Assembly (NCBI RefSeq): GCF_014385435.1
Contig: NZ_JACSUD010000002.1
Span: 1 to 64,000 of the forward strand
Direction of reading: 5' to 3'
DNA from: Alloprevotella sp. Lung230
GTDB lineage: Bacteria; Bacteroidota; Bacteroidia; Bacteroidales; Bacteroidaceae
DNA: 64,000 bases
The notes under the pieces were generated by a model. The model was not told the origin of the DNA and made no database searches. It saw only the letters and a program-made list of their open reading frames with translations. Below, one piece after another: positions 1 through 8,719 of this stretch. How positions within the stretch are numbered: position 1 is the stretch's first letter; each line of letters begins with the position of its first letter. The translations under genes were made by a program, and so were the position numbers.

Positions 1-25
1 ATTAACTTCAAAAAAACAAACAACA

Positions 26-436
26 ATGAAGAAATTATGGTATGTCTCGTTCGCGCTCTGCGCTGTTTTTCTTGTTTCCTGTAAGGAAACATCATCACAA
101 TCTTCTACGATTGATACCTCTACTGTCGATTCGACTTCTATTACTCCAAATGAAAATGAGAGCACGCTAAGTGAAAGTGAGAGTGCGTCTTCTTCTGAAG
201 ACTGGGATGCCGTGATTGAGGAATACGATAGCTTCACGGATAAGTACATCACGATGCTTAAGAAGGCTCAAAAAGGTGATATGAGCATGTATGCAGAACT
301 GGCTGAAGTCACAGAGAAACTGGAAAGTCTCACACAGAAAATAGAAGAAGCAAAGGGAGAAATGTCCGCATCTCAAGCTGCTAAGTTTACAAAGATACAA
401 GCCAAGTATCTAAAAGCTGCAGCTCAGTCGATGTAG
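26..436 (+). CDS. small lipoprotein, function unknown
   Basis: 136 residues. The N-terminus is a lipoprotein signal: a short basic start, a hydrophobic stretch and a lipobox ending LVSC, with the lipid-bearing Cys at residue 19. A Ser/Thr/Glu-rich linker follows to about residue 58. The C-terminal half (about 60-136) is charged and looks helical, possibly a coiled coil (MLKKAQKGDMSMYAELAEV...). It would sit in the outer or inner membrane facing the periplasm. I do not recognise a named family. It stands alone, followed by a 72-bp remnant of the dispersed repeat and then the HU-like gene. The lipoprotein call is firm; the role is unknown. Confidence 0.75.
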   Translation: MKKLWYVSFALCAVFLVSCKETSSQSSTIDTSTVDSTSITPNENESTLSESESASSSEDWDAVIEEYDSFTDKYITMLKKAQKGDMSMYAELAEVTEKLESLTQKIEEAKGEMSASQAAKFTKIQAKYLKAAAQSM

Positions 437-455
437 TTCTTGACTGAAGGAGGAT

Positions 456-527
456 TAAGTGGGTCTTCAAATTTAATCGCAACTATTTTAATAAATCTAG
501 TATCAATTAATTTTGAATATCTGCTTA
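456..527 (+). repeat. internally deleted copy of the dispersed ~197-bp repeat
   Basis: The left ~40 bp (TAAGTGGGTCTTCAAATTTA, then ATCG and an ACTATTTTA block) match the left end of the full copy at 28967. The right ~30 bp (CTAGTATCAATTAATTTTGA, then ATATCTGCTTA) match its other end. The middle ~120 bp with the promoter-like core is missing. The two ends are imperfect inverted repeats. It lies between the lipoprotein and the HU-like gene. Confidence 0.7.
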
Positions 528-552
528 ATGATTCCCTAAATTCAAAAAAATT

Positions 553-1023
553 ATGATCAAGTATGTAATTCGTTCAAAGAAAAACCCACAGAAAAAGGAC
601 GTGGTCAAGTATTATCCACAGATGGCTCCAACCACTCCGTTGAGTCTTGAGCAGATTATCAGACGTGTGGAGAAGCGATCCACAGTGTCGAGTGCCGATG
701 TCAAAGCGGTTTTGGATGCGCTGCAGTACGAAGTGATGGAAGCGTTGGCATCGGGAAGCACCGTCCGTCTGGGCGACTTAGGCTCTTTCCGCCTCACCAT
801 GAAGTCCGAAGGAGCAGCAACGGCAGCTGAAGCCAAGCAGAAAGGCGCACAACTCATCAAACGAGTAAATGTGCAGTTCACCAAGAGCACAACCATGCGC
901 GACACGCTTGCAGTGCCCCTCTTAGACTTTGGTGCTCAAGAGGACATCGTCAACGCTACGGACAAGAAAAAGAGTAGCAACGACAAAACTTCGGGGGATG
1001 TGAACCACTCATATCTCCGTTGA
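553..1023 (+). CDS. HU-family (HU-HIG type) DNA-binding protein
   Basis: 156 residues; a nucleoid-associated protein of the Bacteroidota HU-related group. The recognisable core runs from about residue 28 to 120: a helical dimerisation part (LEQIIRRVEKRSTVSSADV) and a beta-arm region built around GSTVRLGDLGSFRLT, which in HU/IHF proteins contacts the DNA minor groove. A basic N-terminus (SKKNPQKKD) and a polar, low-complexity C-terminal tail from about residue 136 (DKKKSSNDK) extend it beyond the ~90 residues of classical HU. It is monocistronic, with a strong hairpin just downstream. The family call is confident; its DNA targets are unknown. Confidence 0.88.
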   Translation: MIKYVIRSKKNPQKKDVVKYYPQMAPTTPLSLEQIIRRVEKRSTVSSADVKAVLDALQYEVMEALASGSTVRLGDLGSFRLTMKSEGAATAAEAKQKGAQLIKRVNVQFTKSTTMRDTLAVPLLDFGAQEDIVNATDKKKSSNDKTSGDVNHSYLR

Positions 1024-1032
1024 CAGACTTCA

Positions 1033-1074
1033 TTTCGGTGCGTAAAATCAATAGGTTTTGCGCACCGAAATTTA
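1033..1074 (+). terminator. rho-independent-like terminator after the HU-like gene
   Basis: TTTCGGTGCG pairs with CGCACCGAAA (1061-1070), with further A/T pairing inside the loop, followed by TTTATTG. It starts 9 bp after the stop codon. Confidence 0.7.
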
Positions 1075-1139
1075 TTGTTGTCGGTGAGCCAAACCCACTG
1101 TGTCGGCACTCTTTTGAGAGAAGAAGGTAAGAGGGCGAA

Positions 1140-1205
1140 AATTGTCTTATAGGACAATTTGAATTGTCTTATAAGAGAATTTGAATTGTCTTATAAGACA
1201 ATTTT
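1140..1205. repeat. tandem array of three 22-bp palindromic units
   Basis: Three direct 22-bp units start at 1140, 1162 and 1184. Each is built on the palindrome TTGTCTTATAAGACAA; unit 1 has a G for the A after TTAT, unit 2 has GAGAA for GACAA, and unit 3 is perfect. The array lies 66 bp downstream of the HU terminator and 265 bp upstream of fusA2. There are no spacers, so it is not CRISPR. The architecture matches arrays near 17.9, 28.9, 44.6 and 55.7 kb. Confidence 0.85.
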
Positions 1206-1470
1206 GAGAGGCATCGTAGAGAATGGCAAAAATGACGGAAATCGAGGAGGAACTACTTTTTTCAAGAGAAAAGTTGGCCATTTCGAAAACAGTTTGTAAA
1301 TTGCGCTCGATTTGACAGGAGGAGATGTCATTTTCCATGTGAAATGAGTTTCTCGTTGAAACGACACCTTTACCTGAAAAACACAATCTATCATTCTTTG
1401 TTTTCATTATTCTAATGGTCGTCACGTTCTGCTCCTGCAGCATTTCGACCCCCTCTAAATCTTTACTGTT
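1206..1470. other. long leader/upstream region of fusA2
   Basis: This 265-bp stretch between the palindromic array and fusA2 has no credible gene; the reverse-strand open frames here continue into fusA2 and look like shadows. It holds a CATTCTTTG near 1393-1401 that resembles the end of a Bacteroidota -7 box but lacks the TA. In Bacteroides thetaiotaomicron the orthologous gene is activated by the carbon-starvation regulator Cur (established knowledge). I could not identify a Cur site by eye. Confidence 0.4.
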
Positions 1471-3624
1471 ATGAAAGTGTACAACTCTCAAGACATCAAA
1501 AACATTGCCCTTCTTGGCAATGACGGCTCCGGCAAAACCACCCTGACCGAGAGCCTGCTCTATCATGCCGGCGCCTTAAAACGCCGTGGCCGCATCACGA
1601 TGAAGAATACGGTTTCCGACTACTTACCGGTGGAACAGGAGTATGGCTATTCGGTGTTTGCCACGGCTTTTCATGTGGAATGGAAGGGCAAGAAACTCAA
1701 CATCATCGACTGTCCGGGTTCGGACGATTTTGTCGGTGCAGCCATGACGGCGCTGAACGTGACCGACACGGCGGTGTTGCTCATCAATGGCGGATTTGGA
1801 CATGAAGTGGGGACGCAAAATCACTTTCGCTATACGGAGAAGTTGGGCAAGCCGGTCATTTTTTTGGTCAACCAATTGGATAGTGAAAACTGCGACTATG
1901 AAGCTATCGTCGAAGACTTGCAAAACATCTATGGTCCGAAGGTGGTGCCGGTGCAGTATCCCATCAGCACAGGACCAGACTTCCACGCCCTGATTGATGT
2001 CATCCTGATGAAAAAGCTCTCTTGGTCGGCCGACGGGGGAGAACCTACGATAGAGGAGATTCCGGCCGAAGAGCGCGACCGCGCCGAGGAGATGCACAAG
2101 GCGTTGGTAGAAGCTGCGGCCGAAAATGATGAAAGTCTGATGGAGAAGTTCTTTGAGACGGACCATCTTTCGGAGGACGAGATGCGCGAAGGCATTCGCA
2201 AGGGAATGGTGACGCGGAGCATTTTCCCCGTTTTCTGCGTCTGTGCCGGTAAGGATATGGGCGTGGGCCGCCTGATGGAGTTCTTAGGCAACGTTGTGCC
2301 TTTTGTCAATGAAATGCCCAAGGTGCACAACACACGCGGCGAAGAGGTTGCTCCTGTCGAAAATGCCCCTACAAGTGTCTATTTCTTCAAGACCGGCATC
2401 GAGCCACACATCGGCGAAGTGCAATACTTCAAGGTGATGAGCGGAATTGTGCGCGAAGGTGATGATTTGACCAATGCCGACCGTGGTTCGAAAGAACGTA
2501 TGGCACAACTTTTTGTTTGTTCCGGCGCTCAGCGCGACAAGGTAGAACAACTTTCAGCAGGTGATATCGGTTGCACCGTCAAGCTCAAAGATGTCCGCAC
2601 CGGCAACACCTTGAACAGTAAAGACTGCGACAATCGCTTCAATTTTATCAAATATCCCAATTCGAAGTTTACACGTGCCATTCGTGCCGTCAACGAGGCC
2701 GACACCGAAAAGATGATGGTTGCTCTCAACCGTATGCGCCAGGAAGATCCGACATGGGAAGTTGAGCAGAGTAAGGAACTTCGTCAGATTTTGGTGCACG
2801 GACAAGGCGAGTTCCACCTTCGCACCTTAAAGTGGATGCTTGAGAACATCGACAAAATTGCAGTGGAATACTACCAACAGCGCATCCCCTATCGCGAGAC
2901 CATCACAAAAGCCGCTCGCGCAGACTATCGCCACAAAAAGCAGTCCGGTGGCGCCGGGCAGTTTGGCGAAGTTCATCTGATTGTCGAGCCTTACTATGAA
3001 GGCATGCCCGACCCAACGACCTACACCTTTGGAGGACAAGAATACCGCATCACGCCCCGCGGCAAAGAAGAAATAGCTCTGGAATGGGGCGGTAAACTCG
3101 TGTTTATCAACAGCGTGGTGGGTGGTGCCATCGATGCCCGTTTTATGCCGGCCATCTTGAAAGGCGTGATGAGTCGTATGGAGCAAGGTCCTTTGACCGG
3201 TTCTTATGCTCGTGATGTGCGCGTCATTGTCTATGACGGGAAGATGCACCCCGTGGACAGCAACGAAATCTCTTTCATGCTTGCCGGACGTAATGCTTTC
3301 TCACAAGCTTTCCGTGAGGCCGGTCCGAAGGTGCTTGAGCCTATTTATGATGTCGAAGTCTTCGTTCCTGCCGACAAAATGGGCGATGTGATGAGCGACC
3401 TCCAAGGGCGCCGAGGGATGATTATCGGCATGAGCAGTGAGAATGGCTACGAAAAGTTGCAAGCCAAAGTGCCCCTTAAAGAAATGAGCACTTATGCGAC
3501 GGCCTTGTCCAGCCTCACCGGAGGCCGTGCGAGCTTCATCATGAAGTTTGCCAGCTACGAGCTTGTGCCCTCTGACATTCAGACAAAACTTGTGAGTGAG
3601 TTAGAACAAAAGGACGAAGAATAA
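1471..3624 (+). CDS. fusA2: elongation factor G paralogue (EF-G2 type)
   Basis: 717 residues, full EF-G length with the usual five-domain order: GTPase domain (about 1-280), beta-barrel domain II (about 300-390), then domains III-V to the end. G1 is GNDGSGKTT (16-24) and G4 is NQLD (134-137) instead of NKxD. G3 reads DCPGSDDF (80-87) where housekeeping EF-G has DTPGHVDF, so the catalytic switch-II His is Ser84. A Bacteroides EF-G paralogue reported to work in translocation with little or no GTPase activity and to be induced on carbon starvation has this kind of change. I therefore infer an EF-G2 and not the main FusA, which normally sits with rpsL/rpsG. Monocistronic. Confidence 0.9.
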   Translation: MKVYNSQDIKNIALLGNDGSGKTTLTESLLYHAGALKRRGRITMKNTVSDYLPVEQEYGYSVFATAFHVEWKGKKLNIIDCPGSDDFVGAAMTALNVTDTAVLLINGGFGHEVGTQNHFRYTEKLGKPVIFLVNQLDSENCDYEAIVEDLQNIYGPKVVPVQYPISTGPDFHALIDVILMKKLSWSADGGEPTIEEIPAEERDRAEEMHKALVEAAAENDESLMEKFFETDHLSEDEMREGIRKGMVTRSIFPVFCVCAGKDMGVGRLMEFLGNVVPFVNEMPKVHNTRGEEVAPVENAPTSVYFFKTGIEPHIGEVQYFKVMSGIVREGDDLTNADRGSKERMAQLFVCSGAQRDKVEQLSAGDIGCTVKLKDVRTGNTLNSKDCDNRFNFIKYPNSKFTRAIRAVNEADTEKMMVALNRMRQEDPTWEVEQSKELRQILVHGQGEFHLRTLKWMLENIDKIAVEYYQQRIPYRETITKAARADYRHKKQSGGAGQFGEVHLIVEPYYEGMPDPTTYTFGGQEYRITPRGKEEIALEWGGKLVFINSVVGGAIDARFMPAILKGVMSRMEQGPLTGSYARDVRVIVYDGKMHPVDSNEISFMLAGRNAFSQAFREAGPKVLEPIYDVEVFVPADKMGDVMSDLQGRRGMIIGMSSENGYEKLQAKVPLKEMSTYATALSSLTGGRASFIMKFASYELVPSDIQTKLVSELEQKDEE

Positions 3625-3684
3625 GCAAGTTTTCAAAATCAAACGTAGCTGTCTTAATGATAGACTGCTCCCTACTTTTTAGGT
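3622..3684 (+). repeat. half copy of the dispersed repeat at the fusA2 stop
   Basis: Starting at the fusA2 stop codon, TAAGCAAGTTTTCAAAATCA, then AACGTAGCTGT and CTCCCTACTTT, aligns with the left ~60 bp of the copy at 28967 (TAAGCAGGTATTCAAAATTA, then ATCGTAGCTAT and CTCTACTTT). The rest of the element is absent. The repeat end may supply the TAA stop. Confidence 0.6.
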
Positions 3685-3715
3685 TCGCTTCCATTGTGGA
3701 GGCGAGCCTTTTTGC
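3681..3715 (+). terminator. terminator after fusA2
   Basis: AGGTTCGCTTCC pairs with GGAGGCGAGCCT across an ATTGT loop, followed by TTTTTGC. One or two G-U/mismatch positions. Confidence 0.75.
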
Positions 3716-3766
3716 TTGAAGATCCACTTTCTAACCTTTCAGGGCGTGTTTCTTAAAATAAATCAC

Positions 3767-3774
3767 TAATTTTG
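3767..3774 (+). promoter_or_regulatory. Bacteroidota -7 box (TAATTTTG) upstream of serS
   Basis: TAATTTTG matches TAnnTTTG and lies 28 bp before the serS ATG. No convincing TTTG -33 box at 19-21 bp is visible, so this is a -7-only call. Confidence 0.5.
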
Positions 3775-3802
3775 CGAGGCAAAACAAATAACTACAATTC
3801 AA

Positions 3803-5080
3803 ATGTTGACAATCAAACAAATCACAGACAATAAGGAAGCCGTGATACGCGCTCTTGAAAAGAAACATTTCGCAGGTGCGCGCGAGGCCATTGAAGCCGT
3901 GCTGGCAGCCGACCAAAAGCGCAAAACTGCGCAATCGGACATGGACGCCACTCTGGCCGAGCAAAAGCAACTGGCCAAGGCCATCGGCGGACTGATGAAG
4001 GAGGGAAAGCGCGAAGAAGCAGAGACGGCCAAAGCCCAAGTGGGCACTCTCAAAGCCAAAAGCACCGAACTTGAAGAGGCCATGAGAGCCGCTGAACAAG
4101 AGCGCACAGAATTGCTTTACACCATCCCCAACCTCCCCTACGACCTCGTGCCCGAAGGAAAAAGCGCCGAGGACAACGAAGTAGTGAAAATGGGCGGCCG
4201 GCAAACGGCACTGCCTGAACATCCCCTTCCCCACTGGGAGCTTGCCAAGAAGTATGACCTCATCGACTTTGACCTCGGGGTGAAAATCACGGGCGCTGGT
4301 TTTCCCGTCTATAAAGGCATGGGCGCCCGCCTACAACGTGCCCTCATCAACTTCTTCCTCGATGAAGCACGCGCTTCGGGCTACACAGAAATCATGCCCC
4401 CCACCGTGGTCAACGAAGCCTCGGGCTATGGCACCGGTCAGCTTCCCGACAAGGAAGGCCAAATGTACCACTGCACGCTCGACAATCTCTATCTCATCCC
4501 GACAGCCGAAGTTCCTGTGACCAACATCTATCGCGATGTCATCCTTGACGAAAAGGACCTGCCCATCAAGAACTGCGCCTATACGCAATGTTTCCGCCGT
4601 GAAGCCGGTTCGTATGGCAAGGACGTCCGTGGACTGAACCGTTTGCATGAATTTTCCAAAATCGAAATTGTGCGCATCGACCGCCCCGAACACTCAGAAC
4701 AAAGCCATCAAGAGATGCTCGATCACGTCGAAGGGCTGCTTCAGAAGCTCGAACTCCCTTATCGCATCCTGCGACTTTGTGGTGGCGACATGAGTTTCAC
4801 CGCCGCTATTTGCTACGACTTTGAGGTTTACAGCGAAGCACAAGGTCGTTGGCTCGAAGTGTCTTCGGTTTCTAATTTTGACAGTTATCAGGCCAACCGT
4901 CTCCATTGCCGCTATCGCCGTGCGGAAGACAAGAAAATCGAACTCTGCCACACCCTCAATGGGTCGGCACTGGCCTTGCCTCGCATCGTGGCCGCTCTGC
5001 TCGAAAACTTCCAAACTCCCGATGGCATCCGCATCCCGAAGGCTTTGCAGCCTTATATGGGCTGCGAGATGATTTCCTAA
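3803..5080 (+). CDS. serS: seryl-tRNA synthetase
   Basis: 425 residues, the normal length for bacterial SerRS. It charges tRNA-Ser (and tRNA-Sec where present) with serine in the cytoplasm. The N-terminal ~110 residues form the long antiparallel coiled-coil arm (rich in Ala/Glu/Lys, AKSTELEEAMRAAEQERTEL) that grips the tRNA long variable arm. The class II core follows: motif 2 around CFRREAGSYGKDVRGLNRLH, the serine pocket around IPTAEVP, and motif 3 with ALALPRIVAALLENFQ. The start ATG follows a TAATTTTG box at a sensible distance. Monocistronic; no missing motif. Confidence 0.97.
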   Translation: MLTIKQITDNKEAVIRALEKKHFAGAREAIEAVLAADQKRKTAQSDMDATLAEQKQLAKAIGGLMKEGKREEAETAKAQVGTLKAKSTELEEAMRAAEQERTELLYTIPNLPYDLVPEGKSAEDNEVVKMGGRQTALPEHPLPHWELAKKYDLIDFDLGVKITGAGFPVYKGMGARLQRALINFFLDEARASGYTEIMPPTVVNEASGYGTGQLPDKEGQMYHCTLDNLYLIPTAEVPVTNIYRDVILDEKDLPIKNCAYTQCFRREAGSYGKDVRGLNRLHEFSKIEIVRIDRPEHSEQSHQEMLDHVEGLLQKLELPYRILRLCGGDMSFTAAICYDFEVYSEAQGRWLEVSSVSNFDSYQANRLHCRYRRAEDKKIELCHTLNGSALALPRIVAALLENFQTPDGIRIPKALQPYMGCEMIS

Positions 5081-5202
5081 GCACTGCCCTTTTTGCTCCA
5101 CATTCTTCCGGCGCGCGTCCCTCACCGACAATCAGACTCGGGGTAACGCGCGCTTGGAATTTTCTTTTCATCCTGACCTTCAAGTAACACTCATCTAAAA
5201 CA

Positions 5203-6942
5203 ATGAAACTGTCTCTGTCTTATTGGTTATCGGCTGTCATAGGTGCTATGCAGCGATTTGGTTTAGCTTTTGCTTTTTTGTTGGCATTAGGAAGCGTTTC
5301 TCTATTGCAAATATGGAATGAAAAATCCCTTTGGAGTGATTATGAATTTGGTGTATTGATTTACTATACCTCAGTGGGCTTGCTGTTGAGCCTCGTCTTG
5401 CAGCTATGGGGTGAAGAAAGGGTGTCACGTTCTCGACAGGTAATCGTGGGCACACTGGGTCATGGTTTGCTTCTGGTGGACAGCTTGTGGCTGTGGTCGT
5501 TGAGCAGCGATGCGTTCAGCACAGGTTTAGGGATAGGTCATCTTTCTGCCATCGTGTCTTTGGGATTAGCTCTTTTCTTTCTGCCCTTCTTTCGAGAACG
5601 CGATGACCTCCCTTCTTGGCACTTTGCTTTGCAGGTGTTTGTCGGTGCAGCGGTGGCACTGCTGGTGGGCAGCATCATGACCGGTGGGCTGTGTCTGCTC
5701 ATCAGTTCGCTGGATTTATTGTTTGGAATTTCTCTCGACTGGGAATGGTATGGCACGACGGCCGTACTCTTCGAACTGATGTTGCCGATACTCTTGTGGA
5801 TGAGTCGCTTTCCTCAAGGGGATAATAAACATTGTCATCACATCGTCCCGTCCAACTTTCTGACCGGCATCGTGCGCTTCCTTTTCCTTCCCTTATTGGG
5901 TTTGTACGTGTTTGTGCTCTATGTCTATGCACTTACGATTTTGGTGCAATGGGAGTTGCCCAACGGGGGTGTGGGCTGGATGGTCTCTGTGCTGACTTTC
6001 GGAACTATTGCCTTGACCTTCACGCTTTATCCTGCCATGCAGCAACGTCCGAATGCTTGGGAATGTCGTGCGGTGAGATGGCTCTCTATCGTTATCCTAC
6101 CTCTTCTGCTCTTGATGACTATCGGCATCTGTCGGCGTCTATCGGATTATGGTGTGACCGAGATGCGACTTTATGCCTTGCTGCTCAACATCTGGTTTTA
6201 CGGTGTGTGTATCGGCCTGTTCGTCACTCGTGCTCGCCGCATCCACTGGGTCGCCCTCTCTTTTGGTACGCTGTTTCTACTTTCATCGGCATTGCCCATC
6301 AACTTCTCTACGATAGCCTTGTCTGCGCGCAAGGTCAAACTGCAAGAACTGTGGGCTTCTTTTCCTCCTCCGAACTCTCCCATGAACCAATCACAATTTG
6401 AGACTTGGTTGCAACACTATCAGGGCAAACGCCGTGCAGCGATTGTAGAGAATTTACGGTATATCGAAAGCCGCTACAATGAGAAGGAAGTGGCACAATG
6501 GGTGAAAAGCGATGTTTCTCTTTGGACGGACGACTATGCACAAGCAGAAGCCGCAAAGCAAGCGGGTGAGATTTTGCTAAGTGCCGAGATACGTGAAGCC
6601 ATCAATGTCCCCAAAGGATTTGGCAAAGTGATTCATATCCCTTACCTAAATGTAGACTGCTCGTGGAAAGATAGTACTGCAATCATCAGTTTTCAATTCT
6701 CAGAGCGTGTCGGCAAGCAAGAGGGAAAGGAGGCTGAATATACGACGGTTGATGATAGCGTAAGAGCGACTATTCACGAACTGTCTACTCTAAATGACGA
6801 CAACCTTCATCTTCGTTTTTTTCCTACAATAAGTGGAAAGTATCATCTGGTGTTGGAAAGTATCGAAGGCTCTTATGTGCCCAACAATCCGGAGGCTTCT
6901 TCTTTACGGGTAAGTGGGGCTTATGTATTCTTCCGAAAATGA
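5203..6942 (+). CDS. polytopic membrane protein, DUF4153-like
   Basis: 579 residues. The first ~380 are strongly hydrophobic, with about ten or more predicted membrane spans (for example LAFAFLLALGSVSLL and FVGAAVALLVGSIMTGGLCLL). The pattern of aromatic/Leu-rich helices with LPLLGLYVFVLYVYALTILV resembles the DUF4153 family of Bacteroidota integral membrane proteins. The C-terminal ~190 residues (from about LSARKVKLQELWASFPP) are soluble and probably periplasmic. No transport or enzymatic motif is recognisable. Flanked by serS and gdhA with gaps over 100 bp, so probably its own transcript. Topology is confident, family moderately so, function unknown. Confidence 0.65.
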   Translation: MKLSLSYWLSAVIGAMQRFGLAFAFLLALGSVSLLQIWNEKSLWSDYEFGVLIYYTSVGLLLSLVLQLWGEERVSRSRQVIVGTLGHGLLLVDSLWLWSLSSDAFSTGLGIGHLSAIVSLGLALFFLPFFRERDDLPSWHFALQVFVGAAVALLVGSIMTGGLCLLISSLDLLFGISLDWEWYGTTAVLFELMLPILLWMSRFPQGDNKHCHHIVPSNFLTGIVRFLFLPLLGLYVFVLYVYALTILVQWELPNGGVGWMVSVLTFGTIALTFTLYPAMQQRPNAWECRAVRWLSIVILPLLLLMTIGICRRLSDYGVTEMRLYALLLNIWFYGVCIGLFVTRARRIHWVALSFGTLFLLSSALPINFSTIALSARKVKLQELWASFPPPNSPMNQSQFETWLQHYQGKRRAAIVENLRYIESRYNEKEVAQWVKSDVSLWTDDYAQAEAAKQAGEILLSAEIREAINVPKGFGKVIHIPYLNVDCSWKDSTAIISFQFSERVGKQEGKEAEYTTVDDSVRATIHELSTLNDDNLHLRFFPTISGKYHLVLESIEGSYVPNNPEASSLRVSGAYVFFRK

Positions 6943-7136
6943 CATTTGTCAACTCACTCAGGGCAAAATCAGCCCACTTTCCTCGGAGGAAGTGACACAT
7001 TTCCGCAGGGACTTGCCTTAAAAACGCAGTTTCTTGAAAAAAAACGTCCAAAAACTTGTCCGTAAACAATTATATTTCTACCTTCGCATTGCAAAATCAT
7101 TGTTTAACCCTTATTCTCTAAAACTTCCTCTTTATT

Positions 7137-8474
7137 ATGAACATTGAACTTTTTATGAGCCAACTCGAGGCTCGTCACCCTGGTGAAAAAGAGTATTTGC
7201 AAGCCGTTCACGAAGTCTTGCTGTCGATTGCTGACATCTATGATCAACACCCCGAATGGGAAAGCGCCTCCTTGTTGGAGCGTATCGTAGAACCCGAACG
7301 TATCATCACTTTCCGTGTACCCTGGGTAGACGACCGTGGTAAAGTACAAGTCAATTTGGGCTACCGCGTACAATTCAACTCCGCGATTGGTCCTTACAAG
7401 GGGGGCTTGCGCTTTCACGCGTCAGTAAACTTGAGTATCCTTAAATTCTTGGGATTTGAACAGACTTTCAAGAATGCCCTCACCACTCTTCCCATGGGAG
7501 GCGGAAAAGGAGGAAGCGATTTCTCTCCTCGTGGCAAAAGCGATGCCGAAATCATGCGCTTCTGCCAAGCGTTTATGAATGAACTATACCGCTATATTGG
7601 GCCGGAAATAGATGTTCCCGCCGGCGACATCGGTGTTGGTGGTCGTGAAATCGGCTACTTGTTTGGACAATACAAGAAGCTGACACGAGACTTCTCAGGC
7701 GTCCTCACAGGAAAGAACCTTGAGTTTGGCGGCAGCCTTATTCGTCCCGAGGCCACAGGATTTGGCGGACTATATTTTGTCAATGAGATGCTTCAAACGG
7801 CAGGAATTGACATCAAGGGGAAGACCATCGCCATCTCGGGCTTCGGCAATGTGGCTTGGGGAGCTGCCACCAAAGCCACAGAACTTGGAGCAAAGGTCGT
7901 GACCATCAGCGGACCTGACGGCTACATCTATGATCCCGATGGCATTAGCGGCGAGAAGATAGACTATATGCTCGAACTTCGTGCTTCCGGTAATGATATC
8001 GTTGCACCTTATGCCGAAGAGTTCCCCAATGCAAAATTTGTGGCAGGCAAACGCCCATGGGAAGTCAAGGTAGACATTGCTCTCCCCTGTGCGACACAAA
8101 ATGAGCTGAATGGTGCTGACGCCAAGCAGTTGCACGAAAATGGTGTGCTCTGTGTCGGTGAAATCTCCAATATGGGTTGCACTCCTGAAGCCATAGACCT
8201 CTTTATCGAAAAAAAGATGCTTTATGCTCCCGGCAAAGCCGTCAATGCCGGCGGTGTGGCCACTTCTGGTCTTGAAATGAGTCAGAATGCCATGCACTTA
8301 AGTTGGACTGCCGAAGATGTGGATGCACGTTTACACCAAATTATGCATGGTATTCACAAGCAATGTGTTACCTATGGCACAGAACCTAATGGCTATATCA
8401 ACTACGTGAAGGGTGCTAATGTGGCAGGCTTCATGAAGGTGGCTAAAGCCATGATGGCACAAGGCATTGTATAA
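7137..8474 (+). CDS. gdhA: NADP-dependent glutamate dehydrogenase
   Basis: 445 residues, typical of the hexameric ~50-kDa family. It interconverts 2-oxoglutarate plus ammonia and glutamate; in Bacteroidales this is the main route of ammonia assimilation. The substrate-binding part includes PYKGGLRFH and MGGGKGGSDF (Lys124 is in the conserved glycine-rich site), followed by PAGDIGVGGREIGYL. The C-terminal Rossmann domain starts near TIAISGFGNVAWGAA. The strength of the family match argues for the NADP form, but cofactor choice is not provable by eye. Monocistronic, closed by a long hairpin terminator. Confidence 0.95.
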   Translation: MNIELFMSQLEARHPGEKEYLQAVHEVLLSIADIYDQHPEWESASLLERIVEPERIITFRVPWVDDRGKVQVNLGYRVQFNSAIGPYKGGLRFHASVNLSILKFLGFEQTFKNALTTLPMGGGKGGSDFSPRGKSDAEIMRFCQAFMNELYRYIGPEIDVPAGDIGVGGREIGYLFGQYKKLTRDFSGVLTGKNLEFGGSLIRPEATGFGGLYFVNEMLQTAGIDIKGKTIAISGFGNVAWGAATKATELGAKVVTISGPDGYIYDPDGISGEKIDYMLELRASGNDIVAPYAEEFPNAKFVAGKRPWEVKVDIALPCATQNELNGADAKQLHENGVLCVGEISNMGCTPEAIDLFIEKKMLYAPGKAVNAGGVATSGLEMSQNAMHLSWTAEDVDARLHQIMHGIHKQCVTYGTEPNGYINYVKGANVAGFMKVAKAMMAQGIV

Positions 8475-8497
8475 CTCTGAATCCTTTTTCAATACTC

Positions 8498-8548
8498 CCA
8501 CTCAAAAGTGTTTCACAATATTCAGTGTTTCACTTTTGAGTGGTTTTT
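8498..8548 (+). terminator. terminator after gdhA
   Basis: CCACTCAAAAGTG (8498-8510) is the perfect inverse of CACTTTTGAGTGG (8531-8543), with a 20-base loop and a TTTTTGC tail. Confidence 0.85.
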
Positions 8549-8719
8549 GCTTTTTAGGCATATCAATATCGACTCTCTATTTTCTATTATCTCTATTTCC
8601 AATTTGAAAAGTAAGTAGAATCAAAAAATAATCACTATCTTTACAATCAATTTAGGATAGTATATACTATAAATTACATCCACTTCATTTGTTCCAAATT
8701 GATAATGCTCTATTTTATT

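Noticed and set aside
1147-1566. 139-residue reverse-strand open frame spanning the array and the fusA2 start
   Set aside because: It crosses the palindromic array and the fusA2 coding start; no signal or motif.
5081-5202. tRNA-like GC-rich stem in the serS/DUF4153 gap
   Set aside because: GCGCGCG and CGCGCGC can pair, but no anticodon arm, T-loop or CCA-like end is present. At most a weak terminator.
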